This document shows, piece after piece, positions 1 to 7,975 of a DNA stretch of 64,000 nt (positions within the stretch are counted from its first letter, which is position 1; each line of letters starts with the position of its first letter). The translations under genes and the position numbers were made by a program. The notes below the pieces were generated by a model. The model searched no databases. It was not told the DNA's origin and worked only from the letters and a program-made list of their open reading frames with translations. The DNA is from Stappia stellulata. Its GTDB lineage: Bacteria; Pseudomonadota; Alphaproteobacteria; Rhizobiales; Stappiaceae. The stretch lies in assembly GCF_020176715.1 (NCBI RefSeq), contig NZ_JAIVMF010000007.1:124001-188000 (forward strand), given 5' to 3'.

Positions 1-52
1 CCGACCGCCTGAGCGGGCGGCGGGCCTTGCAGGCTTGGGCGGGGAACGGCCG

Positions 53-403
53 TCAGTTCACCTTGACCTTGGGCGCGGCGCCGGTGCCGAACAGGCCGTT
101 GGCCGGCGGGGCCACACTGCCGGCAGGCGCCGCGTTCATGCCGCCCCGGCGTCCGCCGTCGTCATCATCGTCGTCGTCATCATCATCGTCGTCGTGGTCA
201 TCATCGTGATCGTCATCCTCGTCATGATCGTCGTCATCATTGCTGGCGAGCTTCAGCAAACCGTGCTGGAGCGTCTCCGCACCCTTGGAGAGGGCTGCAT
301 AGGGTTCGTCCAGGTCGAGGGTCTTGATGGCGCCGATGGCGGGGACCGCGATCAGCGCGCCGAGCGCGGTGGAGGCGGCGAGAATGGCAAGTTTCGTCTT
401 CAT
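53..403 (-). CDS. Asp-rich exported protein
   Basis: A protein of 116 aa. It starts with a clear Sec signal peptide (MKTKLAILAAS, a hydrophobic core, then VPAIGA). After a short spacer with Leu and Lys comes a stretch of about 30 residues that is almost only Asp, with a few His and Glu. It ends in a Gly/Pro/Ala-rich tail. No family is recognised. An exported acidic tract of this kind could bind divalent cations, but that is inference. It points the same way as the PepSY gene upstream and lies close to a two-component system, so a role in envelope or cation sensing is plausible. The tract is encoded by GAY repeats and may vary in length between strains. Confidence 0.7.
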   Translation of the reverse strand: MKTKLAILAASTALGALIAVPAIGAIKTLDLDEPYAALSKGAETLQHGLLKLASNDDDDHDEDDDHDDDHDDDDDDDDDDDDGGRRGGMNAAPAGSVAPPANGLFGTGAAPKVKVN

Positions 404-514
404 GGAAGCTCTCCTTGAAAATCTGTCGATGCGGGGAGAGTGGCCGTCCAGCCTGAGCGCTTGCTGGCGGTTTGCCGGTTTTCGCTTCAGCTTGGCGTCA
501 GCTTGGAGCGCGGC

Positions 515-542
515 GCAAAGAAAAGCCCGCGAGACCGCGGGC
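515..542 (-). terminator. Possible rho-independent terminator
   Basis: On the minus strand the stem GCCCGCGG-TCT-CGCGGGC is followed by TTTTCTTT. It could end the transcript coming from the PepSY gene. The run of T is interrupted by one C. Confidence 0.45.
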
Positions 543-578
543 CCAGACTGATGACAAGCGGGCCCAGACTGATGACAA
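537..578. repeat. 21-bp perfect tandem duplication
   Basis: The 21-bp unit beginning GCGGGCCCAGACTGATGACA occurs twice in direct succession (537-557 and 558-578), next to the terminator-like hairpin. Confidence 0.8.
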
Positions 579-827
579 AGAGTGCGAATGCTCTCCAGCC
601 TCATATCGGGCAAGCGGAAGCGCGACCCGGTATCGGAGAGCCAAACACCTATCCGTTTTTAGGAGTTGCCAGCGGCCGGGTCCCTGCCTCTCCGATCCCG
701 GATCGCAGCTCACGCTGCGTCCGGGAGGACGCCTGCTCGAGGCTTTGTCATCATCCACCGCCCGCGAGACCGCGGGCTTCGGGAAAAAGGGGGCGGGCGA
801 AACTGCGTCTCTTAGAGACGGCCGGTC

Positions 828-1103
828 TCAGTCGTCGAACTCGAATTCCACGATCTCCAGCGTCGCCGGATCGACCTTCACCTCGATGGCGCGGCCCTGG
901 GCGTCGCGGCCCTTGATCTCGTAGCAGCCGTCATCGATCTTGATGCGCCGGACCGTCCAGCCCTTGGTCTCGGCCATGGTCTGGACCGCCTTGCGCGGCT
1001 GCCATTGCGCCATCGGCACGGTGCAGTCGTCGTCGCTGGCGCTGGCCGGACCGGCTGCGCCAAGGGACAAGGACGCGGCGAGGAGAATGAGGGGCATTTT
1101 CAT
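828..1103 (-). CDS. PepSY-domain periplasmic protein
   Basis: A 91-aa protein with an N-terminal signal peptide (MKMPLILLAASLSLGAAG, cleavage near ASA). The mature part of about 65 aa has the PepSY pattern: a helix (KAVQTMAETKGW), then strands with KIDDGCYEIKGRDAQGR and IEVKVDPATLEIVEFEFDD. PepSY proteins of this size are often encoded beside two-component systems and modulate the sensor or bind peptides or metals in the periplasm. It is divergent from the response regulator at 1248, which supports a shared control region. Two Cys in the mature protein could form a disulfide. Confidence 0.8.
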   Translation of the reverse strand: MKMPLILLAASLSLGAAGPASASDDDCTVPMAQWQPRKAVQTMAETKGWTVRRIKIDDGCYEIKGRDAQGRAIEVKVDPATLEIVEFEFDD

Positions 1104-1247
1104 GGGAACACTCCGCAGGGTTTGGATCTTGCCCCTTTCATGCACCGCCAATCTGACGCGGACCTGAAGCGGGCGCCCGGCGGGCTTCAGCTTGCGGTAA
1201 GGCCGAAAGGCGAGATAGATGCAAGGATCCACCAACGGCGAGCCATC
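1104..1247. promoter_or_regulatory. Divergent promoter region, PepSY / response regulator
   Basis: A 144-bp gap between two divergent genes. It must hold the promoters for both. Autoregulation of the PepSY gene by the adjacent OmpR-type regulator is common in such layouts. I see no unambiguous direct-repeat operator. Confidence 0.45.
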
Positions 1248-1907
1248 ATGCGCGTATTGCTGATTGAAGACGATGACGTGCTCGGTGCCGCCGTGCACGA
1301 CCAGATCGCCGCCGACGGCCACTCGCTTGACTGGGTCAGGCGGCTCGATGCCGCCCGCGATGCCATCGCCGTTGCCGCCTACGATCTGGTGCTGCTCGAC
1401 CTGATGCTGCCGGACGGGCGCGGCATTCCCTTCTTGAAGGAGCTGCGCGGTCGCGGTGATGTCACCCCGGTGATCATCCTCACCGCGCTCGACCAGGTCA
1501 GCGACCGCATCGAGGGGCTGAACGCCGGCGCCGACGACTATCTGGTCAAACCCTTCGATCTCGCGGAGCTTTCCGCCCGTATCGGCTCCGTCGCGCGGCG
1601 CTATTCCGGCAATCCCAATCCGGTCGTCACGCTGGGGCCGCTGGAAATCGATCTCGCCGCCCGCAGTGTGCGCAAGGACGGCAAGCCGGTGGCGCTGACG
1701 GCGCGCGAATGGGTGCTGTTCGAGGCCTTCGTCCAGCGCCCCGGCCAGTTGCTCTCCAAGGCGCAACTGGAAGAGCGGCTCTATTCCTTCGACACGGAGA
1801 TCGAGAGCAACACCATCGAGGTGCATGTCAGCCGCCTGCGCAAGAAGCTCGGCCGCGGCGCGATCACCACCGAACGGGGGCTGGGATATCGCCTGGGCGC
1901 GCCATGA
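1248..1907 (+). CDS. OmpR-family response regulator
   Basis: A 219-aa DNA-binding response regulator, close to the usual 220-230 aa. The receiver domain (about 1-115) has the acidic pocket IEDDD near residue 8, the phospho-acceptor D51 in LLDLMLPD, the switch T in ILTALD, and the conserved K in LVKPF. The C-terminal winged helix (about 125-217) includes LTAREWVLFEAF, EVHVSRLRKKL and TERGLGYRL, the usual end of this family. It overlaps the kinase start by 4 nt (ATGA), so the two are co-translated. Resemblance is to the QseB/PmrA/TctD group. The signal is unknown. Confidence 0.93.
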   Translation: MRVLLIEDDDVLGAAVHDQIAADGHSLDWVRRLDAARDAIAVAAYDLVLLDLMLPDGRGIPFLKELRGRGDVTPVIILTALDQVSDRIEGLNAGADDYLVKPFDLAELSARIGSVARRYSGNPNPVVTLGPLEIDLAARSVRKDGKPVALTAREWVLFEAFVQRPGQLLSKAQLEERLYSFDTEIESNTIEVHVSRLRKKLGRGAITTERGLGYRLGAP

Positions 1908-3244
1908 GGTGGCCGCGCTCGATCCAGCTGCGGCTTGCGCTGGCGATCAGCCTGGGGGTCACCCTGTTGTGGATGGCGGCGGCCACGGTGACGGCGACGA
2001 TCCTGCGCCACGAGATGAACGAGGTCTTCGACAGCGCGCTTCAGGAGACGGCGCAACGCATCCTCCCGCTCGCCGTGATGGACATCGTCGCCCGCGAGGA
2101 AGAGGGGCTGACCCAGGAACTCGCGACCCTGCGGGCGCATGACGAGTTCTTCACCTACGTCGTGCGCGACGCGCAAGGGCGCCCCCTGCTGACCTCTCAT
2201 GCCGCCGATCCGGGACTGTTTCCGGCCTTCGACGGCGTCGGGTTCCGCCAGACGGCAACGCATCGCTTCTATTTCGACGCGGCGCTGCAGGAGACGATCA
2301 CCATCGCGGTCGCCGAACCGCTTGATCATCGCGCCGAGGTGGCGCGCGAGATGCGCATGGCGCTTGCCCTGCCGCTGCTGCTGGTCATTCCGCTCTCCGT
2401 GGCGGTGATCCTGCTGGCGGTCCGGCTCGGCTTCCGCCCGCTTCGCCGGCTGCGCGACGCGGTGGCCACCCGGGGCGCGGCGGACCTCTCGCCGGTGCCC
2501 GCTCACGACCTGCCCGGCGAGGTCGCGCCGATCGCGGGCGCGGTCAATCAGTTGCTTGCGCGGCTTGCCGCCGCCTTCGAGGCGGAGCGGAGCTTTGCCG
2601 CCAATGCCGCCCATGAATTGCGCACGCCGGTGGCCGGCGCGCTGGCCCAGGCGCAAAGGCTGCAAAGCGAAACGAGCGATCCCGACGCCGCCCGCCGGGC
2701 CGCGGAGATCGAGGCCACGCTGAAACGCCTGACGCGTCTGTCGGAAAAGCTGATGCAGCTGGCGCGCGCCGAAGGCGGCCGACTGCGCACCGGCCACCCG
2801 GCGGACCTGCGGCCGATCCTCAGGATGATCGCGGAGGATGTCGGGCGCGCCGAGGGGAGAGGCCGTGTGGCGCTTGAGCTTCCGCAGGCGGACGTCCTGT
2901 CCGACATGGACCCGGACGCCTTCGCCATCCTGGCCCGCAACCTGATCGAGAATGCCCTGAAACACGGCGCGCGCGAGACGCCGGTTTCCGTCACGCTGTC
3001 ACCGGCCGGGCGCCTTGGCGTCACCAACGACGGCGTTGTGATCGCACCCGAAACGCTGGCCCGGCTGACGGGGCGCTTTGAACGCGCCGACGGGTCCGGC
3101 GAGGGCAGCGGTCTGGGACTGGCCATCGTGCGCACCATCGCCGAGCGCGCGGACTGCGTGCTCTCGCTCGCCTCGCCGGCGCCGGGCCGCAAGGGTGGTC
3201 TGGAGGCCGCTGTCGATCTGCCGACGACCGCGGATCGAGGCTAG
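1904..3244 (+). CDS. Sensor histidine kinase
   Basis: A 446-aa inner-membrane kinase that partners the regulator just upstream. TM1 lies at about 10-33 and TM2 at about 150-173, giving a periplasmic sensor domain of about 115 aa. The cytoplasmic part follows: an H-box AAHELRTPVAG with H237, an N-box NLIENALKHG and a G-box GEGSGLGLAIV. Layout is that of QseC/PmrB-type kinases. With the periplasmic PepSY protein next door, sensing of cations, peptides or envelope damage is plausible but unproved. Confidence 0.92.
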   Translation: MRWPRSIQLRLALAISLGVTLLWMAAATVTATILRHEMNEVFDSALQETAQRILPLAVMDIVAREEEGLTQELATLRAHDEFFTYVVRDAQGRPLLTSHAADPGLFPAFDGVGFRQTATHRFYFDAALQETITIAVAEPLDHRAEVAREMRMALALPLLLVIPLSVAVILLAVRLGFRPLRRLRDAVATRGAADLSPVPAHDLPGEVAPIAGAVNQLLARLAAAFEAERSFAANAAHELRTPVAGALAQAQRLQSETSDPDAARRAAEIEATLKRLTRLSEKLMQLARAEGGRLRTGHPADLRPILRMIAEDVGRAEGRGRVALELPQADVLSDMDPDAFAILARNLIENALKHGARETPVSVTLSPAGRLGVTNDGVVIAPETLARLTGRFERADGSGEGSGLGLAIVRTIAERADCVLSLASPAPGRKGGLEAAVDLPTTADRG

Positions 3245-3419
3245 GGGCGCGCGCACTTCGTTCGCTCAGCCTTCGCCAAAGACGCCGGCGACGTCGCTCT
3301 CGCGCCAGGCCCGAGGGGCGTTTCCTCCGGTTTCCCGGTGTGTTTGTCGGCCACCGTCTCGTTCCTCTCGGCCGGGTTGGTCTCGTTGCCTTGCAACAGG
3401 CGGCCCCGGAACATGGCGT

Positions 3420-3767
3420 CTATTGATCGCCGATGCGGATGGTTTCCCCGCCCTTGACGTGATTGCGCTTTCCAAGGGTCGTCTCCAGCGCCCGCTGCAG
3501 CTTCTTGGCAGCGCCCGAATAGGCGCTTTCAAGTGTCGCGGCCTGTTCGCTGACGGCCTCCGGTTGGCGGCCCTCCAGGCGGGCTTCGATGAGGCACCGC
3601 TTTGCGGGCGCGCCGGACTTGTTGCCGTCTTCATCGCTCAAATGCACTTCAATCCGGGTGATGTGCTGGCTGTAGCGGTCAAGGCGGGTGTGGATTTCGG
3701 AGGAGACGCGGGCCGTGAGGTCATCCCCACCGTCGATGTTCTCGTCCGTGTTGATCTGAATCTGCAT
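3420..3767 (-). CDS. HPF/RaiA-like ribosome-associated protein
   Basis: A 115-aa protein that begins MQIQINTDENIDG and continues with the pattern of the hibernation-factor fold: an amphipathic helix (VSSEIHTRLDRYSQHITRIEVHLSDE) and strands ending in CLIEARLEGRQPEAVS, then a helix rich in Ala and Lys. Single-domain members bind the 30S subunit and promote stationary-phase ribosome dimerisation or protection. It lacks the C-terminal domain of long HPF. Convergent with the kinase operon. This family is broad, so the precise role is uncertain. Confidence 0.75.
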   Translation of the reverse strand: MQIQINTDENIDGGDDLTARVSSEIHTRLDRYSQHITRIEVHLSDEDGNKSGAPAKRCLIEARLEGRQPEAVSEQAATLESAYSGAAKKLQRALETTLGKRNHVKGGETIRIGDQ

Positions 3768-4212
3768 GACCGCAATCCCTGCTGTGTCTTATCGGGCGCA
3801 CGCCCGCTGCGGGCGACCAATCAACTGTAGCAGCCCCGGAGCGGACCACGCTGACTCAGATCAACATCTGACCGGAAGCCTGCCTGACCGGAAGCCGGGG
3901 CAGTCCTGGAAGATGGCGGATGTGTATGAAGGCCGCGTCGGCCATCGCCTGCCGCTGCTTGCGCCTGCTCGAACCTGCGAGCATCGCCGGTGCGGGGGGG
4001 GGGCGAATGGCGCGGCCGGACCAGGCATCCCCTGCGGCAAAAGTGCGGCGGCGCGAGAATGTGTTTGCAACGGAGAATTGCATTTTGTTACGATTTCGCC
4101 TTGGTCGAGATCATATTTCGGAAACGGTCACGATCCTGGCCCGGCTGTGTCAGCGTTCCGGGCTCTTCTCAGTCTTGGTGAAAAGGAATTTGGAGACAGC
4201 TGGAGGATCGAA
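3768..4212. other. Intergenic region with G10 tract and candidate promoter
   Basis: This 445-bp stretch holds no gene I can support, although the dioxygenase frame stays open through much of it. It contains a run of ten G (3994-4003) and a short direct repeat (CTGACCGGAAGCC twice, near 3867-3892). A candidate promoter for the dioxygenase has TTGCAA at 4065-4070 and TACGAT at 4089-4094, with 18 bp between. Confidence 0.45.
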
Positions 4213-5022
4213 ATGGGCCGGGGTGTATTCGAAGCGCACCATATGGGCGATATTCTGTCCCGGGATCCCGAGGATGTGTTTCGGACCATCTCGACGTTCG
4301 GGATCGTCACTTTTTCTCTTCGTGGCGACAATCTGAGGGAAGAGCTGTCCTGTCTTGGCGCGGCGCTTGGCCGGGTCCGCCCTCATCCGCATTCGGACGC
4401 GGATGGTGCGACGACGATCGCCCCGAGACCGGGCACCGACCTGCGGGCCGGGCAACTGGGCTTCAGCCGGGAACACCTGCCGCCGCACACGGATGCGAGT
4501 GCGATGGAGTTCCCGCCCGATCTGCTCCTGAATGTCTGCGCGACGCCTGCCGCCCGTGGCGGCGAGGCCTTGCTGGTCGACATGCGCGCCGTGCTTGCCC
4601 GCGCCCTGCAACTGCACCCGGGGATGTTCGAACGTCTGCTGACACCGGGCTCCGCGATTTTCGGCACACCGGGACATACCCGGGCGGGATCGGTGTTCGA
4701 ACTTTGCGACGGACGCGTCCATGTCCGGTTTCGCCAGGACGACGGCATGTTTTTCAACGCCAACGTGCTTGCGGAGGCAACGGCCTTGCTGGGTCTGGTC
4801 GATGCGATGACGGTTCAGCTCCACCTGAAGCGGGGACAGGGCTATATAGTCGACAATCACTGGTGGCTGCATGGCCGCACACGGTTTGACGGGCCGCGCG
4901 AAGTCATCCGGATCCTGGCCGACGTCGCATCGGAGCGTGCCGACGGTGTCCCGATGGGCGGATTTCCCTGGCAGGGCGTGTCGGCGCTGCGCGACCAAAG
5001 GCAGGCCGGAGCGGCCGGCTGA
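4213..5022 (+). CDS. TauD/TfdA-family Fe(II)/2-oxoglutarate dioxygenase
   Basis: A 269-aa protein of the TauD/TfdA/SyrP type, cytoplasmic and likely to hydroxylate a small molecule using Fe(II) and 2-oxoglutarate. The metal-binding H-x-D is in LPPHTDASAMEF (about 91-93). The distal His is in DNHWWLHGRTRF (about 220), followed by the Arg expected to bind 2-oxoglutarate. The ATG at 4213 was chosen because GGAGG lies about 8 nt upstream. The frame is open further upstream, but that part is not protein-like. Substrate cannot be read from the sequence. The downstream NUDIX gene may be co-transcribed. Confidence 0.8.
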   Translation: MGRGVFEAHHMGDILSRDPEDVFRTISTFGIVTFSLRGDNLREELSCLGAALGRVRPHPHSDADGATTIAPRPGTDLRAGQLGFSREHLPPHTDASAMEFPPDLLLNVCATPAARGGEALLVDMRAVLARALQLHPGMFERLLTPGSAIFGTPGHTRAGSVFELCDGRVHVRFRQDDGMFFNANVLAEATALLGLVDAMTVQLHLKRGQGYIVDNHWWLHGRTRFDGPREVIRILADVASERADGVPMGGFPWQGVSALRDQRQAGAAG

Positions 5023-5077
5023 CGCCGGCCGGGCGACAGTGGCGCGCAGGAAAGGCTCGCGGGATGGAGAGACAGGT

Positions 5078-5509
5078 TTGACCCGGGACAATCTCGTCGA
5101 CGACAATGTGTCCTACCGGTTTCCCGTATCGGTCAAGGGCGTCCTGTTTGTCGACGACAAGGTCGTCCTGCTCAAGAACGAGCGCGACGAATGGGAATTG
5201 CCCGGAGGCAAGCTTGAACCCGGCGAGGAGCCGGAGAGCTGTGTCGTGCGCGAGATCGAGGAGGAACTGGGGGTCGAGGCGACGACGGCCGAGCTTCTCG
5301 ACAACTGGGTCTACACGATCCGCGACGGCGTCATCGTCTATATCGTGACCTTCGGCTGTCCGGTGCTGAGCGGGGCGAGGGTCACCCACAGTCCCGAACA
5401 CAAGGCGGTCGGGCTGTTCGCGCTCGACGAGGTGCCGGGGCTGACCATGCCCGAGGGCTACAAGCGCTCGATTGCCGCCTGGGCCCGCCGCCTCGGCATG
5501 GCGGCGTGA
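5078..5509 (+). CDS. NUDIX hydrolase
   Basis: About 143 aa. It carries a perfect Nudix box at about 42-65: GGKLEPGEEPE, then REIEEELGV, matching G-x5-E-x7-REUXEEXGU. These enzymes cleave nucleoside diphosphates linked to another group, often as housecleaning of damaged nucleotides. The start is uncertain. I prefer the TTG at 5078 (TRDNLVDDN...) because GGAGAG lies upstream. An in-frame GTG at 5039 is the alternative. It ends 28 nt before the convergent nucleotidyltransferase. Confidence 0.85.
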   Translation: MTRDNLVDDNVSYRFPVSVKGVLFVDDKVVLLKNERDEWELPGGKLEPGEEPESCVVREIEEELGVEATTAELLDNWVYTIRDGVIVYIVTFGCPVLSGARVTHSPEHKAVGLFALDEVPGLTMPEGYKRSIAAWARRLGMAA

Positions 5510-5537
5510 CGGCCGCAATCCGCATGGCCGCGTGCGT

Positions 5538-6257
5538 CTATCCGAAGGTTTCGGCGAAGGCCGCGTCGTCCATCGCTTCCAGCTCTTCGATCTGGGCGAG
5601 CGTGCCGACGTCATACATGCCGTCGAATGTCACGGCCGCAACCGGAATGCCGTCGTCCATCATCATGCGGATCGCATCGGGCATCTCGTATTCGCCGCGG
5701 GGGGACAGCGGCAGATCGGCGAAATAGCGCTTCGCGTCGACGGAGAACTTGTAGATCCCGGCGATCGCAAGGTTGGAGGCCGGCCGCTCCGGCTTTTCCT
5801 CGATGCCGACAATGGTGCCGTCCGCGTCGGTGGTAACGATGCCGTAGCGTTCCGGGTCCGGCACCTCGACGACGCCGATAACGGTGCGGGCCGGACTGTC
5901 GACGACGGCGGCGACCGCATCGCGGGCAAAAAGGCTGTCGCCGAAGACCACCAGGAAATCCTCCTCGATCGCGGGAAGCGCCAGCCGCACCGCGCCGCCG
6001 GTGCCGTCCAGCGTGACCTGCTCGATATACTCGAATTTCGCGCTGTGCGGATGGCGGCCGTAATGCGCGACGATGCGCTCCGACAGATAGCCGACGACGA
6101 AGACGATCCGCTCGATCCCGGCCGCGATCAGGCTGTCGACGATGCGGTCGCACAGCGGGACGCCGCGTACGGGCACCAGGATCTTCGGGACGGTGTCGGT
6201 GATGGGACGCAACCGCGTTCCCCTGCCGGCACCCAGGATGACAGCCGTGCGGACCAT
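5538..6257 (-). CDS. Sugar-phosphate nucleotidyltransferase
   Basis: 239 aa, the NTP_transferase fold typical of glucose-1-phosphate thymidylyl-, uridylyl- or cytidylyl-transferases. The N-terminal nucleotide-binding signature is AVILGAGRGTRLRPITDTVPK. The metal-binding Asp is in LVVFGDSLFA. Later motifs include YGIVTTDADGTIVGIEEKPE and GIYKF. It makes an NDP-sugar for surface polysaccharide or a similar glycoconjugate. The nucleotide and sugar are not determined. No glycosyltransferase is adjacent. Same strand as the EamA gene upstream, with a 145-bp gap. Confidence 0.85.
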   Translation of the reverse strand: MVRTAVILGAGRGTRLRPITDTVPKILVPVRGVPLCDRIVDSLIAAGIERIVFVVGYLSERIVAHYGRHPHSAKFEYIEQVTLDGTGGAVRLALPAIEEDFLVVFGDSLFARDAVAAVVDSPARTVIGVVEVPDPERYGIVTTDADGTIVGIEEKPERPASNLAIAGIYKFSVDAKRYFADLPLSPRGEYEMPDAIRMMMDDGIPVAAVTFDGMYDVGTLAQIEELEAMDDAAFAETFG

Positions 6258-6401
6258 GAATGTCTCTCAACGGTGGTGTGGGTCGGGCCACTGTGCGCTC
6301 CGGCAATCGTCCGCCGGCGCGCCGCGCGACAGCCGGGTCTTACGGGATCGCCGGGGCGAAGGCAACACGGGGCGGTCCAGTCAGTGGGAACGGGCGTGCA
6401 T

Positions 6402-7292
6402 TTACAAAGCCACGATGAGCGCTGTTCCCGCCACGGTCATCAAGGCGCCGGCGATTGCCTGAGGTCGCGGAAGAACACCCTCTTTCAACCACAGGATGGG
6501 AAGGACAAGGACAGGCGCCAAGGAGCCCAAAACGGCGGAAATGCCGGCGTCAAATGTTGCGAATGCATAGAGCAGCAGCGTTGAGGACACCACATATCCA
6601 ATGAAACCCGGCAAGATTGTCCGGCCTAGCAGATAGGGCGTGACCGTGCTTTGCGGTTTGAACGCCTGGTGCGGCCAGAGTGCGACAAGGGAGACGATAA
6701 CGGCCGCTCCCGACAGGCGGATCGCGGACGCGGCCAAAGGGTCGGTTCCCGCAAGCATTGCTGGCTTCATCACGAGAAAACCGAAGCCCTGAAAGCCCGA
6801 GGCCGCGAGACCCAGGAGAACAATGGTCGCCATGGCGCCAGTCGAAGCATCGCTCTCGGAATGCTTGTTGCTCCCGTGGAAAATGGCAAGCACAACGCCG
6901 CATAGCGCGACGGCCGCGCCGAAAAGATCTGTGCCCGTCGGTGTTTCGTTCAGCCAGACGAATGCCATGACCCCGACCAGAGGCGCCTTCAGCGACAGCA
7001 AGAGTTCCGTGCGCCTTGGTCCTCCCCGACGCAGGCATTCGATCATGGCAAGATTGCCCAGAATGACACCGATACCGATACTTGCCGCGAAAGAGGGCCA
7101 GTATTCCCAGGCAACCGTCGGCCAGAGGTCGAGGCCCGTGCAAAGGCCTGCAAGGATTGCCGAACAGGCGACGAGCTGGATCCTTGTGAATTCAAACGTA
7201 CCCAGCTGGCGAACAGGCCATTGCGCCAGAACAATGCCTCCCGCCCATCCCAAGGATGCGGTCATGGCCGCGAGGGCCGGAAGTACCAGCAT
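6402..7292 (-). CDS. EamA/DMT-family transporter
   Basis: 296 aa with about ten hydrophobic helices in two repeats of five, the layout of drug/metabolite transporters. The first repeat holds GVILGNLAMIECLRRG, and the second holds ASGFQGFGFLVMK and GFIGYVVSSTLLLYAF, with the usual small-residue pattern. The inner-membrane protein probably exports a small metabolite or drug. It is divergent from an HxlR regulator, with two operator-like repeats between the start codons, so control by that regulator is likely. Confidence 0.85.
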   Translation of the reverse strand: MLVLPALAAMTASLGWAGGIVLAQWPVRQLGTFEFTRIQLVACSAILAGLCTGLDLWPTVAWEYWPSFAASIGIGVILGNLAMIECLRRGGPRRTELLLSLKAPLVGVMAFVWLNETPTGTDLFGAAVALCGVVLAIFHGSNKHSESDASTGAMATIVLLGLAASGFQGFGFLVMKPAMLAGTDPLAASAIRLSGAAVIVSLVALWPHQAFKPQSTVTPYLLGRTILPGFIGYVVSSTLLLYAFATFDAGISAVLGSLAPVLVLPILWLKEGVLPRPQAIAGALMTVAGTALIVAL

Positions 7293-7311
7293 GACAGTGC
7301 CTCGTTCAAAC

Positions 7312-7354
7312 GCTACATTATAAGTAGCAATAAAATGCTACGGAAAATGTAGCA
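7312..7354. promoter_or_regulatory. Paired inverted-repeat operator between EamA and HxlR genes
   Basis: Two inverted repeats of the same form, GCTAC-N7-GTAGC, lie at 7312-7328 and 7336-7354 (the second extended to TGCTAC/GTAGCA). Their centres are 25 bp apart. They fall in the 74-bp gap between the two divergent starts. This fits two dimer sites for the HxlR-type regulator. Confidence 0.65.
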
Positions 7355-7366
7355 AGGGAGAATGGC

Positions 7367-7735
7367 ATGGCCTCACGTATCCCTGTGCCCGGCGGACCCG
7401 TGCGAGGGTCAAGATCCGGCAAGCCGATCATGGCGTTGTTCGACTTGCTCGGACGCAGCTGGGCGCTTGGCGTGATCTGGCAACTTTCGGGCGGCCCCCT
7501 GACGTTTCGGCAGCTCCAGGAAAGCTGCGAGCAAGTGTCGCCGACCGTTTTGAACCGACGCATCAAGGAGCTGACGTCGAGCGGGCTGATGGAACGGGGA
7601 GACAAGGGCTATCGACTGACCGTGGCCGGTGCCGAGTTGTTTGAGCTGCTCAGACCAATGGGCGCATGGTCCAAGTCATGGGCGCACAATCTGTCTTGCG
7701 ATGAACACGGCGACCGGATGCGGGATCGCAAATGA
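7367..7735 (+). CDS. HxlR-family transcriptional regulator
   Basis: 122 aa, a winged-helix dimeric regulator. Core features are KPIMALFDLLGRSWALGVIWQL, then GPLTFRQLQESCEQVSPTVLNRRIKEL as helix-turn-helix, and LMERGDKGYRLTVAG as the wing. The usual N-terminal Cys of redox-sensing members (HypR/YodB) is absent from the first 30 residues, so control by ligand rather than thiol oxidation seems likelier. It probably regulates itself and the divergent EamA transporter. Confidence 0.9.
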   Translation: MASRIPVPGGPVRGSRSGKPIMALFDLLGRSWALGVIWQLSGGPLTFRQLQESCEQVSPTVLNRRIKELTSSGLMERGDKGYRLTVAGAELFELLRPMGAWSKSWAHNLSCDEHGDRMRDRK

Positions 7736-7833
7736 GGGTGCAATGGGGGCGAGGTAAGATGCCCCGCATCTGTCAGTACGCCTGACGGCGCCGCTCGCTC
7801 CGCAAGTCCTGGCGCCAGACCCGCGCAAGCGCG

Positions 7834-7954
7834 GGGTGGCCACAATGTCGGGGGTGCTGCGTCTGGTGAAGGACTGCGGGGCGGCGTTTTTCTCGGCGAC
7901 GAACCTGTTGATGGCGGCTTGCATCTCGCCGGTAGTGCGGAACACGCCGTGCAT
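7834..7954 (-). pseudogene. IS630-family transposase remnant (C-terminal end)
   Basis: A fragment of about 40 codons reads GVFRTTGEMQAAINRFVAEKN, followed by AAPQSFTRRSTPDI. That matches the end of IS630-type transposases, where a helix with INRFV precedes a KPF-W motif. The rest of the element is missing and the following residues are not transposase-like. It is a decayed scar in the gap between the HxlR gene and the hydrolase. Confidence 0.5.
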
Positions 7955-7975
7955 CCGGCGCGGTCAACTGACACA

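Larger units (their letters stand above)
404..827. other. Intergenic stretch with duplicated hairpin
   Basis: This gap separates the Asp-rich gene from the PepSY gene, both on the minus strand. It holds two copies of a GC hairpin with arms CCCGCG and CGCGGG around AGAC (about 526-541 and 761-776). It also holds a perfect 21-bp tandem duplication (537-578). I see no convincing coding frame. The open frames here lack protein-like composition. Confidence 0.6.

Noticed and set aside
160..245. Short tandem repeats resembling a CRISPR or minisatellite array
   Set aside because: They are GAY codons of the Asp tract in one open frame, with no spacer structure.
5472..6584. 370-aa open frame on the plus strand
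   Set aside because: It lies opposite the nucleotidyltransferase gene, with its motif-rich frame on the minus strand. Composition is that of a shadow.
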